From Bradyrhizobium sp. Ash2021 (lineage in GTDB: Bacteria; Pseudomonadota; Alphaproteobacteria; Rhizobiales; Xanthobacteraceae), in assembly GCF_031202265.1 (NCBI RefSeq), contig NZ_CP100604.1:3206501-3270500 (forward strand): 64,000 nucleotides of DNA. Direction: 5' to 3'. Both the position numbers and the translations under genes were made by a program. Of the stretch, positions 34,338-42,411 are shown piece after piece; within the stretch, counting starts at the first letter, position 1, and each line of letters starts with the position of its first letter. Below the pieces are notes generated by a model that ran no database searches, was not told the DNA's origin, and was given only the letters and a program-made list of their open reading frames with translations.

Positions 34338-34394
34338 AATGTGAGCAATCCTTGCCTGACCAATAAGCGTGTTCTCGAACCAAACGGGGTGCTC

Positions 34395-35654
34395 ATGTCA
34401 GACGAAACCAATAAGGGCCTGCAGTCGGCATTTCGCCGCAAACTGCTGATGGGAATGGCCGCAATTCCCGCTCTAACCATGCTTCCTCGCCCATCTTTTG
34501 CGCAAGCGCCGGCAACCTCCGCGATCAACACCACGGGCCTCGCGGTTACCGATACTGAAGTGACGGTCGGCATCCTGCATTCGGCCACCGGCACGATGGC
34601 GATTTCGGAAACCGGTTCGATCGAAGCCGAGAAGCTCGCCATCGACCAGATCAACGCCGCCGGCGGCGTGCTCGGCCGCAAGATCAAGTTCATCCAGGAA
34701 GACGGCGCCAGCGACTGGCCGACCTTCGCCGAGAAGGCCAAGAAGCTGCTCGTCAACGACAAGGTCGCGGCGATCATGGGCTGCTGGACCTCGGCTTCCC
34801 GCAAGGCGGTGTTGCCGGTGGTCGAGCAATATAACGGCATGCTCTATTATCCGACCTTCTACGAAGGCCTCGAGCAGTCCAAGAACGTGATCTATACCGG
34901 CCAGGAAGCCACCCAGCAGATCCTCGCCGGCCTGAACTGGATCGCCAAGGAGAAGGGCGCAAAATCCTTCTTCTTCGTCGGCTCGGACTACATCTGGCCG
35001 CGCACCTCGAACAAGATCGCACGCAAGCACGTCGAAAACGTGCTGAAGGGCAAGGTCGTCGGCGAGGAATATTACCCGCTCGGCAATACCCAGTTCAACT
35101 CGGTGATCAACAAGATCAAGCTGACCAAGCCCGACGTGATCTTCACCGACGTCGTCGGCGGATCCAACGTCGCGTTCTACAAGCAGCTCAAGGCGGCCGG
35201 CATCGACCTGTCGAAGCAGGCGCTGCTGACGATCTCGGTGACCGAAGACGAAATCGACGGTATCGGCGGCGAGAACATCGCGGGCGCCTATGCCTGCATG
35301 AAATACTTCGAGTCGCTCGATAATCCGAACAACAAGGCCTTCGTGCCGGCATTCCAGAAGATGTGGGGCGCCAAGACCGTGATCGGCGACGTCACGCAGG
35401 CCGCCTATCTCGGCCCGTGGCTGTGGAAGTTAACGGTCGAGAAGGCCGGAAGCTTCGACGTCGACAAGATCGCGGCAGCTTCGCCCGGCGTGGAATTCAA
35501 GGGGGCGCCGGAAGGCTACGTGCGCATTCATGAAAACCATCATCTCTGGTCGAAGACCCGGGTCGGGCGCGCCAAGCTCGATGGCCAGTTCGAACTGATC
35601 TACGAGACCGCCGATCTGGTCGAGCCGGATCCGTTCCCGAAGGGCTACCAGTAA
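34395..35654 (+). CDS. urtA: Urea/short-chain amide ABC transporter, substrate-binding protein
   Basis: A 419-residue periplasmic binding protein of the UrtA/FmdD branch of the branched-chain amino-acid type family. The N-terminus FRRKLLMGMAAIPALTMLPRPSFAQA is an export signal with twin-arginine flavour. VGILHSATGTMAISETGSIEAEKLAIDQINAAGGVLGR, GCWTSASRKAVLPVVE and LYYPTFYEGLEQSKNVIYTG are typical of UrtA. ATG 34395 is preceded by CGGGGTGCTC. First gene of a co-directional cluster with transporter, formamidase and amidase genes, so ligands may include formamide, acetamide and urea. A stable hairpin after it may raise its mRNA level over the membrane genes. Confidence 0.92.
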   Translation: MSDETNKGLQSAFRRKLLMGMAAIPALTMLPRPSFAQAPATSAINTTGLAVTDTEVTVGILHSATGTMAISETGSIEAEKLAIDQINAAGGVLGRKIKFIQEDGASDWPTFAEKAKKLLVNDKVAAIMGCWTSASRKAVLPVVEQYNGMLYYPTFYEGLEQSKNVIYTGQEATQQILAGLNWIAKEKGAKSFFFVGSDYIWPRTSNKIARKHVENVLKGKVVGEEYYPLGNTQFNSVINKIKLTKPDVIFTDVVGGSNVAFYKQLKAAGIDLSKQALLTISVTEDEIDGIGGENIAGAYACMKYFESLDNPNNKAFVPAFQKMWGAKTVIGDVTQAAYLGPWLWKLTVEKAGSFDVDKIAAASPGVEFKGAPEGYVRIHENHHLWSKTRVGRAKLDGQFELIYETADLVEPDPFPKGYQ

Positions 35655-35722
35655 GGCCCACCGTCGTCTTCCCCGCAATCAAGCCGCTCCCTGGCGTGGA
35701 TCGCAAGTCCACGCTGCACACC

Positions 35723-35753
35723 CCCGCGTCGCTAACTTAGCTCGCGACGCGGG
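35723..35753 (+). other. Intercistronic stem-loop between urtA and urtB
   Basis: CCCGCGTCGC and GCGACGCGGG form a perfect ten-base stem around an 11-base loop, with no T run. Such hairpins behind binding-protein genes protect the upstream message or partly terminate it. Confidence 0.7.
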
Positions 35754-35776
35754 ACTTCCCCCGACGGAGAACATCG

Positions 35777-36703
35777 ATGTTCGGCGATTATTCGATTGGC
35801 GATCTGGGCTCCATCTTTGTCATGCAGGGTTTTGCGGGCCTGATCCTGTTTTCCGTCTACGTGCTGATGGCGCTCGGACTTGCGATCATCTTCGGGCAGA
35901 TGGGCGTCATCAACATGGCCCATGGCGAGTTCATGATCCTCGGCGCTTACGTGACCTGGATGACGTCGAACCTGTTCCAGGCCTACCTGCCGGGTTTGTT
36001 CGGCGGCTACTTCTTCCTCGCGATGATCCTGGCGTTCTTCGCGTCCGGAGCGCTCGGCATGCTGGTCGAATGGGCGCTGATCCGGCATCTCTACAAACGT
36101 CCGCTGGATACGCTGCTCGCCACCTGGGGTTTGAGCCTTATCCTGCAGCAGGCCTACCGCTCGATCTTCGGCGCCCGTGAGGTCGGCGTCGAACTGCCGC
36201 AGTGGATGCTGGGCTCGCTGCATGTCACCGAAAGCATCGAGGTTCCGATCAACGGCGTCTTCGTGATGGCCCTGACGCTGCTGATCACGATGGCAGTGGC
36301 CTACATCATGTACAAATCGCGCTGGGGCCGCCAGGTCCGCGCCGTCGTGCAGAACCGGATCATGGCCGGCGCCGTCGGCATCAACACCGAGAAAGTCGAT
36401 CGTTACACCTTCGGCCTCGGTTGCGGCATCGCCGGCGTCGCCGGGAGCGCGTTCACCATGATCGGCTCCACCGGGCCGACTTCCGGCCAGCTCTATATCG
36501 TCGATACCTTCCTGGTGGTCGTGTTCGGCGGCGCAGCCAGCCTGATCGGCACCATCGCATCGGCATTCAGCATCTCGCAGACGCAATCGACGCTCGAGTT
36601 CTTCATGTCGGGGTCGATGGCAAAGGTCCTCACGCTGCTCGCGGTCGTCGGAATCTTGATGCTGCGGCCGCAGGGTCTGTTCGCCCTCAAGGTCCGCAAA
36701 TAA
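35777..36703 (+). CDS. urtB: Urea/amide ABC transporter permease UrtB
   Basis: A 308-residue LivH-type membrane permease. It shows the usual spans and the conserved stretch GLAIIFGQMGVINMAHGEFMILGAY near the N-terminus, RHLYKRPLDTLLATWGLSLILQQ in the middle, and the UrtB-like loop SIFGAREVGVELPQWMLGSL. It pairs with UrtC to make the channel. ATG 35777 follows GGAGA by six bases. Usual UrtB proteins of cyanobacterial type are longer; this short form matches amide/urea transporters without the periplasmic extension. Confidence 0.92.
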   Translation: MFGDYSIGDLGSIFVMQGFAGLILFSVYVLMALGLAIIFGQMGVINMAHGEFMILGAYVTWMTSNLFQAYLPGLFGGYFFLAMILAFFASGALGMLVEWALIRHLYKRPLDTLLATWGLSLILQQAYRSIFGAREVGVELPQWMLGSLHVTESIEVPINGVFVMALTLLITMAVAYIMYKSRWGRQVRAVVQNRIMAGAVGINTEKVDRYTFGLGCGIAGVAGSAFTMIGSTGPTSGQLYIVDTFLVVVFGGAASLIGTIASAFSISQTQSTLEFFMSGSMAKVLTLLAVVGILMLRPQGLFALKVRK

Positions 36704-36718
36704 CAGAGGGCTGAAGCC

Positions 36719-37864
36719 ATGACCGACAATCGCTTTGTCAATCGATCGGAGCTGATCGGAATTCTGCTGCTCGCCGTTTTCCTGGTGGTGATCCTGCCGC
36801 TCTGCCTCGATGTCTTCAGGCTCAATCTGGTCGCGAAATACCTGACCTACGCCTTCGTGGCGCTGGGGCTGGTGATCTGCTGGGGATATGGCGGCATCTT
36901 AAGCCTCGGGCAGGGCGTGTTCTTCGGTCTCGGCGGCTACTGCATGGCGATGTTTCTCAAGCTTGAAGCGTCAAGCGTCGAGAACACCAAGATCCAGTCG
37001 ACGCCCGGCATTCCCGATTTCATGGACTGGAACCAGATCACCTCGCTGCCGCTGTTCTGGAAGCCGTTTCACAGTCTCACCTTCACCATTGCCGCCGTCA
37101 TCCTGGTACCCGGCATCTTTGCCCTGATCATCGGTGCCGCGATGTTCAAGCGCCGGGTCGGCGGCACCTATTTCGCCATTATCACCCAGGCGGTCGCCGC
37201 GATCCTGACCATCCTGATCGTGGGACAGCAGGGCTATACCGGCGGCATCAACGGCATGACCGACCTGCGCACCCTGAAGGGATGGGACATCCGGCCGGAC
37301 CACGCCAAGATCGTGCTCTACTTCTTCGAGGTCGGCTGCCTGTTCGTCTGCATCTTCATCGCCCAGTTCATCCGTCACTCGAAGCTCGGCCGCATCCTGG
37401 TCGCGATGCGTGACAAGGAGGATCGGGTTCGCTTCTCCGGCTACAGCGTCGCCAATTTCAAGATCTTCGCCTTCTGCGTCGCGGCCATATTCGCCGCGAT
37501 CGGCGGCGCCATGTTCGCGCTCAATGTCGGTTTCATGTCGCCGTCCTTTGTCGGCATCGTGCCGTCGATCGAGATGGTGATTTACACGGCGGTCGGCGGC
37601 CGGCTCTCGATCCTGGGTGCGGTGTACGGCACGCTGCTGGTCAACTTCGCCAAGACCAGCCTGTCGGAATCCTTCCCCGAATTGTGGCTGTTCGGGCTCG
37701 GCGGATTGTTCATCGCGGTGGTGCTCGCCTTCCCCAACGGTCTCGCCGGGATCTGGGGCGATTACGTGCAGCCGCGCATCGACCGGCTGGTCAATTCGCG
37801 CAAGCCGAAATCCGGCGACGGCTGGACCGACGGTTCGGTTGCCGACGGCGCCCCGGCGGAATGA
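36719..37864 (+). CDS. urtC: Urea/amide ABC transporter permease UrtC
   Basis: A 381-residue LivM-type permease with about nine spans. GYGGILSLGQGVFFGLGGYCMAMFLKLEA, VGGTYFAIITQAVAAILTIL and GQQGYTGGINGMTDLRTLKGW are family hallmarks, and RDKEDRVRFSGYSVANFKIFAF is the cytoplasmic loop that docks onto the ATPase. It begins 15 bases after urtB and is followed 11 bases later by urtD. Its C-terminus is a short polar tail. Confidence 0.92.
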   Translation: MTDNRFVNRSELIGILLLAVFLVVILPLCLDVFRLNLVAKYLTYAFVALGLVICWGYGGILSLGQGVFFGLGGYCMAMFLKLEASSVENTKIQSTPGIPDFMDWNQITSLPLFWKPFHSLTFTIAAVILVPGIFALIIGAAMFKRRVGGTYFAIITQAVAAILTILIVGQQGYTGGINGMTDLRTLKGWDIRPDHAKIVLYFFEVGCLFVCIFIAQFIRHSKLGRILVAMRDKEDRVRFSGYSVANFKIFAFCVAAIFAAIGGAMFALNVGFMSPSFVGIVPSIEMVIYTAVGGRLSILGAVYGTLLVNFAKTSLSESFPELWLFGLGGLFIAVVLAFPNGLAGIWGDYVQPRIDRLVNSRKPKSGDGWTDGSVADGAPAE

Positions 37865-37875
37865 GGAGATAGACC

Positions 37876-38631
37876 ATGCTCATAGGCCACCAGTCCAAGG
37901 AGTTTCTGCTCGCGGTCGAGGCGCTCACGGTTTCCTTCGATGGATTCAAGGCGGTCAACGATCTCTCCTTCTACGTCGAGGAGAACGAAATCCGCGTCAT
38001 CATCGGCCCCAATGGCGCCGGCAAGACCACCGTGCTCGACCTGATCTGCGGAAAAACCAAGGCGACCTCCGGCTCGATTCAATTCCGTGGGCAGGAACTC
38101 ACGAAGTTGAAGGAGAACCAGATCGTGCAGGCCGGGGTGGGACGAAAATTCCAGACCCCCTCGATCTACGACGACCTCACCGTGTTCGAGAATCTCGAGA
38201 TCTCGTTTCCGCGCGGACGTACCGTGTTCGGCGCGCTGACCTTCACGCGCGACACGATCGTGCGCGACCGCGTTCACGAGGTCGCCGAAATGATCTTTTT
38301 GAAGGACCGGCTCAATATGAGCGCCGAACTGCTTAGCCACGGCCAGAAGCAATGGCTCGAGATCGGCATGCTGCTGATCCAGGATCCCGAATTGCTGATG
38401 CTGGACGAACCGGTCGCCGGCATGAGCGTCAGCGAGCGCGTCAAGACCGCCGAGCTGCTCAACCGCATCATCAGGGATCGTTCGGTGCTGGTGATCGAGC
38501 ACGACATGAAATTCGTCGAGGACATCGCGCACAAGGTCACGGTCCTGCATCAGGGCCAGATCCTGTCGGAAGGCACGATGGATCACGTCAAGAACGATCC
38601 CAAGGTTATCGAAGTCTATCTGGGTCACTGA
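37876..38631 (+). CDS. urtD: Urea/amide ABC transporter ATP-binding protein UrtD
   Basis: A 251-residue LivG-type ATPase. Walker A is GPNGAGKTT, the signature motif is LLSHGQKQWLEIGM, and Walker B is ELLMLDEPVAGMS, followed by the switch His in VIEHDMKFVEDIA. The signature HGQKQWLEIGM is specific for UrtD-type proteins rather than LivG (LSYGQQRRLEIA). ATG with GGAGA eight bases upstream. A palindromic repeat of about 180 bases separates it from urtE. Confidence 0.93.
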   Translation: MLIGHQSKEFLLAVEALTVSFDGFKAVNDLSFYVEENEIRVIIGPNGAGKTTVLDLICGKTKATSGSIQFRGQELTKLKENQIVQAGVGRKFQTPSIYDDLTVFENLEISFPRGRTVFGALTFTRDTIVRDRVHEVAEMIFLKDRLNMSAELLSHGQKQWLEIGMLLIQDPELLMLDEPVAGMSVSERVKTAELLNRIIRDRSVLVIEHDMKFVEDIAHKVTVLHQGQILSEGTMDHVKNDPKVIEVYLGH

Positions 38632-38662
38632 GCAGATGAAGTTCAATCGAAGCGAATGCGGT

Positions 38663-38844
38663 GCCTCGTCTCCCTCTCCCCGCATGCGAGGAGAGGGTTG
38701 GGGTGAGGGGGAGTCTCCACGAGCGGTATGCTTGGAGAGTCCCCCTCACCCGGCGCTGCGCGATAGCCGAAGCTTTGCTTCGGCGTTCTTCTACAAGAAC
38801 GGCCGCCGGAGGCGGCCTTTGCTCTCCCCGCAAGCGGGGCGAGG
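38663..38844. repeat. Palindromic repeat, family C, inside the amide operon
   Basis: CTCTCCCCGC...GGGTGAGGGGGAGTC is mirrored by GACTCCCCCTCACCC..., followed by AGCCGAAGC-TTT-GCTTCGGC and an end block CTCCCCGCAAGCGGGGCGAGG. It lies between urtD and urtE, leaving the urtE ribosome site (AAGGAA) intact. Confidence 0.8.
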
Positions 38845-38876
38845 TAATTCGGTGCTTAACGGATAAGGAACGCGTG

Positions 38877-39566
38877 ATGCTGGCAATCTCCGATCTTCAC
38901 GTCGCTTACGGCCAGAGCGAGGTGCTGCATGGCCTGAACATATCCGTCGCGCCCAACGAGATCGTGGCGATCATGGGGCGCAACGGCATGGGCAAGACCA
39001 CGCTGATGAAGTCGCTGATGGGCATCGTGCCGACCAGGAGCGGTTCGGTGAACATGGAGGGTACCGAACTGTCGGCCCTCAAGAGCTACGAGCGCGTCGT
39101 CAAGGGGCTCGCCTACGTGCCGCAGGGCCGCATGATCTTCTCGGCGATGACCGTCAAGGAGAATATCGAGACCGGCCTTGTCGCATCAGGCGAAAAGGAA
39201 GTCCCTGGCGACCTCTATGAGCTGTTCCCGGTGCTGCTCGAGATGAAGGATCGCCGCGGCGGCAATCTGTCCGGCGGCCAGCAGCAGCAGCTCGCGATCG
39301 CGCGTGCGCTCGCCACCAAGCCAAAGGTGCTGCTGCTGGACGAGCCGACCGAAGGCATCCAGCCCTCGATCATCAAGGAGATGGCGCGCACGTTGAAGCG
39401 CATTCGTGACGAGCGCGGGCTGTCGATCGTGGTCTCCGAGCAGGTGCTGAGCTTTGCGCTCGACATCGCCGACCGCGTGCTCGTGATCGAGAACGGCGAG
39501 ATCGTGCGCGACGATCCGCGCGACAACGTCGATGCCGCGCAGATCTCGAAATATTTGTCCGTCTGA
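38877..39566 (+). CDS. urtE: Urea/amide ABC transporter ATP-binding protein UrtE
   Basis: A 229-residue LivF-type ATPase: Walker A GRNGMGKTT, signature NLSGGQQQQLAIARAL, Walker B VLLLDEPTEGIQPSII. The string LDEPTEGIQPSII is typical of UrtE. I start at ATG 38877 after AAGGAA; a frame open further upstream only reads through the palindromic repeat. The formamidase gene follows 34 bases downstream, so the operon continues into the hydrolases. Confidence 0.93.
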   Translation: MLAISDLHVAYGQSEVLHGLNISVAPNEIVAIMGRNGMGKTTLMKSLMGIVPTRSGSVNMEGTELSALKSYERVVKGLAYVPQGRMIFSAMTVKENIETGLVASGEKEVPGDLYELFPVLLEMKDRRGGNLSGGQQQQLAIARALATKPKVLLLDEPTEGIQPSIIKEMARTLKRIRDERGLSIVVSEQVLSFALDIADRVLVIENGEIVRDDPRDNVDAAQISKYLSV

Positions 39567-39600
39567 ACTGTAACATGGCCAGTAAAAAGGGGAGCATCCG

Positions 39601-40830
39601 ATGCCAGAGACACTGATCAAGGTCGATCTTTCGAAGTCGGCCTACGACAACGACATGATTCACAACCGCTGGCACCCCGACATCCCGATCGTGGCGTGGG
39701 TCAAGCCGGGCGACGACTTCATCATCGAGACCGTCGACTGGACCGGCGGCTTCATCAAGAACAACGATTCCGCCGACGACGTGCGCGACATCGATCTATC
39801 GATCGTGCACTTCCTGTCCGGCCCGATCGGCGTCAAGGGCGCCGAGCCCGGCGATCTTCTCGTTGTCGATCTGCTCGATGTAGGGCCGCTGAAGGAAAGC
39901 CTGTGGGGCTTTAATGGCTTCTTCTCCAAGCAGAATGGCGGCGGCTTCCTGACCGATCATTTCCCGCTGGCGCAGAAATCGATCTGGGACATCAAGGGCC
40001 TCTATACGTCCTCGCGCCATATTCCCGGCGTGAACTTCGCGGGGCTGATCCATCCCGGCCTGATCGGCTGTCTGCCCGACCCGAAAATGCTGGCGACCTG
40101 GAACGAGCGCGAGGCCGCGCTGATCGCGACCAACCCGACGCGCATCCCCGGCCTCGCCAATCCGCCGTTCGCGCCGACCGCGCACGCCGGCCAGGCGAAA
40201 GGCGACGTCAAGGCCAAGATCGGCGCCGAGGGCGCCCGCACGGTGCCGCCGCGCGAGCATGGCGGCAATTGCGACATCAAGGATCTGTCGCGCGGCTCGA
40301 AAATCTACTTCCCGGTCTACGTGCCCGGCGGCGGGCTCTCGATGGGCGATCTGCATTTCAGCCAGGGCGACGGCGAGATCACCTTCTGCGGCGCGATCGA
40401 GATGGCCGGCTGGCTGCATCTGAAGGTCGACGTGATCAAGGACGGCGTCGCCAAATACGGCATCAAGAATCCCGTGTTCAAGCCGTCGCCGATCACGCCG
40501 AACTACAAGGACTACCTGATCTTCGAGGGCATCTCGGTCGACGAGCAAGGCAAGCAGCACTATCTCGACGTCCACATCGCCTACCGCCAGGCCTGCCTGA
40601 ACGCGATCGAGTATCTGAAGAAGTTCGGTTACTCCGGCGCGCAGGCCTATTCGATCCTCGGCACCGCGCCGTGCCAGGGCCACATCTCCGGCGTGGTCGA
40701 CGTGCCGAACGCCTGCGCCACGCTGTGGCTGCCGACGGAGATCTTCGACTTCGACATCATGCCGTCGTCGGTCGGTCCCATCAAACACATCAAGGGCGAC
40801 ATCCAGATGCCGCTCTCGCCGGACAAATGA
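39601..40830 (+). CDS. fmdA: Formamidase FmdA
   Basis: A 409-residue cytoplasmic formamidase of the acetamidase/formamidase (FmdA_AmdA) family, which hydrolyses formamide to formate and ammonia. Length and sequence (IHNRWHPDIPIVAWVKPGDDFIIETVDWTGGFI, LYTSSRHIPGVNFAGLIHPGLIGCLP, REHGGNCDIKDLSRGSKIYFPVYVPGGGLSMGDLHFSQGDGE) match Methylophilus and mycobacterial formamidases well. AAGGGG lies seven bases before the ATG. In Methylophilus methylotrophus fmdA likewise sits with fmdB and an amide ABC transporter. Confidence 0.94.
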   Translation: MPETLIKVDLSKSAYDNDMIHNRWHPDIPIVAWVKPGDDFIIETVDWTGGFIKNNDSADDVRDIDLSIVHFLSGPIGVKGAEPGDLLVVDLLDVGPLKESLWGFNGFFSKQNGGGFLTDHFPLAQKSIWDIKGLYTSSRHIPGVNFAGLIHPGLIGCLPDPKMLATWNEREAALIATNPTRIPGLANPPFAPTAHAGQAKGDVKAKIGAEGARTVPPREHGGNCDIKDLSRGSKIYFPVYVPGGGLSMGDLHFSQGDGEITFCGAIEMAGWLHLKVDVIKDGVAKYGIKNPVFKPSPITPNYKDYLIFEGISVDEQGKQHYLDVHIAYRQACLNAIEYLKKFGYSGAQAYSILGTAPCQGHISGVVDVPNACATLWLPTEIFDFDIMPSSVGPIKHIKGDIQMPLSPDK

Positions 40831-40919
40831 TCCCTGCGCGACGGGATGCGGGACGGCTTGAGTATCGGCCGCCCCGCATCCGCCGCCGCCTAACAATTCA
40901 ATCGCGCAAGGGAAACCAA

Positions 40920-41261
40920 ATGCCCGTCTATGAATATCTCTGCAATGATTGCGGCCCGTTCACGGATATGCGGCCGATGGCCGAATGTGATCTGCCGCAG
41001 GACTGTCCGCAATGCGACATTGAAGCGCCGCGCGTGATCCTGACCGCGCCGGCTTTCTTCTGCATGCCCTCCGACAAGCGCAAGGCCCATGCCACCAACG
41101 AGCGCAGCGCCAACGCGCCCAAAACCGTCGGCGAATATAAGGCGTCGCATGCACCCGGCTGCGGCTGCTGTTCCGGCAAGAAGCCGGCGCGGCTGGTGAC
41201 AAAAACGAAGGGCGGCGCCAAGGGCTTTCCGACCGCGCGGCCCTGGATGATCAGCCACTGA
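40920..41261 (+). CDS. fmdB: FmdB family zinc-ribbon protein
   Basis: A 113-residue protein with an N-terminal FmdB zinc ribbon: MPVYEYLCNDCGPF with Cys8 and Cys11, and CPQCDIEAP with Cys29 and Cys32. The C-terminal half is basic with a CGCCSGKK cluster. FmdB proteins were named as regulators of formamidase expression in Methylophilus; DNA binding is not proven for this type. It sits between formamidase and amidase genes as the third part of the hydrolase module. Confidence 0.9.
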   Translation: MPVYEYLCNDCGPFTDMRPMAECDLPQDCPQCDIEAPRVILTAPAFFCMPSDKRKAHATNERSANAPKTVGEYKASHAPGCGCCSGKKPARLVTKTKGGAKGFPTARPWMISH

Positions 41262-41317
41262 TGCCCCACGACGTCTGATCGACAGCAAACTCAAACCAAA
41301 AACAGAAGGCGATCCCC

Positions 41318-42358
41318 ATGCTTCATGGCGACATTTCCTCAAGCAACGACACCGTCGGCGTAGCCGTCGTCAACTACAAAATGCCGCGGCTGCACAGCAG
41401 GGCCGAGGTGCTCGACAACGCCCGCAAGATCGCCGACATGGTGGTGGGCATGAAGACCGGCCTGCCGGGCATGGATCTGGTGATCTTTCCGGAATACTCC
41501 ACCCACGGCATCATGTACGACTCGAAAGAGATGTACGAGACGGCTTCGCAGGTCCCTGGTCCCGAGACCGACATCTTCGCCGAAGCCTGCCGCAAGGCCA
41601 AGGTCTGGGGCGTGTTCTCGCTCACCGGCGAGCGCCACGAGGAACACCCGCACAAGGCGCCGTACAACACCTTGATCCTGATGAACGACAAGGGCGAGAT
41701 CGTCCAGAAATACCGCAAGATCATGCCGTGGGTGCCGATCGAAGGCTGGTATCCCGGCAATTGCACTTATGTTTCCGACGGTCCGAAAGGCCTCAAGGTC
41801 AGCCTGATCATCTGCGACGACGGCAACTTTCCGGAAATCTGGCGTGACTGTGCCATGAAGGGCGCCGAGCTGATCGTGCGCTGCCAGGGCTACATGTATC
41901 CGGCCAAGGAACAGCAGATCCTGATTTCCAAGGCGATGGCCTGGGCCAACAATGTCTATGTCGCGGTCGCCAATGCCGCCGGCTTCGACGGCGTCTACTC
42001 CTACTTCGGTCACTCGGCGATCATCGGTTTCGACGGCCGCACCCTGGGCGAGACCGGCGAGGAGGAATACGGCATCCAGTATGCAGCTCTGTCGAAGAAC
42101 CTGATCCGCGATTTCCGCCGCAACGGCCAGTCGCAGAACCACCTCTACAAGCTGGTCCATCGCGGTTATACCGGCATGATCAATTCCGGCGAAAGCGCGC
42201 GCGGCCTCGCGGCCTGTCCCTACGATTTCTACACGAAGTGGATATCCGATCCGGAAGGCACGCGCGAAATGGTCGAGGCGATGACCCGCCCGACCGCTGG
42301 CACCGACGAATGCCCGATCGACGGCATCCCGAACGAGAAGTCCGCGACCAATTACTAG
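41318..42358 (+). CDS. amiE: Aliphatic amidase AmiE
   Basis: A 346-residue nitrilase-superfamily amidase that releases ammonia from short aliphatic amides such as acetamide and propionamide. The catalytic triad falls exactly at the numbering of Pseudomonas AmiE: Glu59 ([10 protein letters not shown]), Lys134 (KYRKIMPW) and Cys166 ([11 protein letters not shown]). Overall length is also the same. Last gene of the operon; its stop lies 23 bases before a palindromic repeat into which an IS4-family element has inserted. Confidence 0.95.
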   Translation: MLHGDISSSNDTVGVAVVNYKMPRLHSRAEVLDNARKIADMVVGMKTGLPGMDLVIFPEYSTHGIMYDSKEMYETASQVPGPETDIFAEACRKAKVWGVFSLTGERHEEHPHKAPYNTLILMNDKGEIVQKYRKIMPWVPIEGWYPGNCTYVSDGPKGLKVSLIICDDGNFPEIWRDCAMKGAELIVRCQGYMYPAKEQQILISKAMAWANNVYVAVANAAGFDGVYSYFGHSAIIGFDGRTLGETGEEEYGIQYAALSKNLIRDFRRNGQSQNHLYKLVHRGYTGMINSGESARGLAACPYDFYTKWISDPEGTREMVEAMTRPTAGTDECPIDGIPNEKSATNY

Positions 42359-42411
42359 GGGTGCGCGTCATTAAATCAGCCGTCGTCCCGGCGAAAGCCC
42401 ATATGCGTTAA

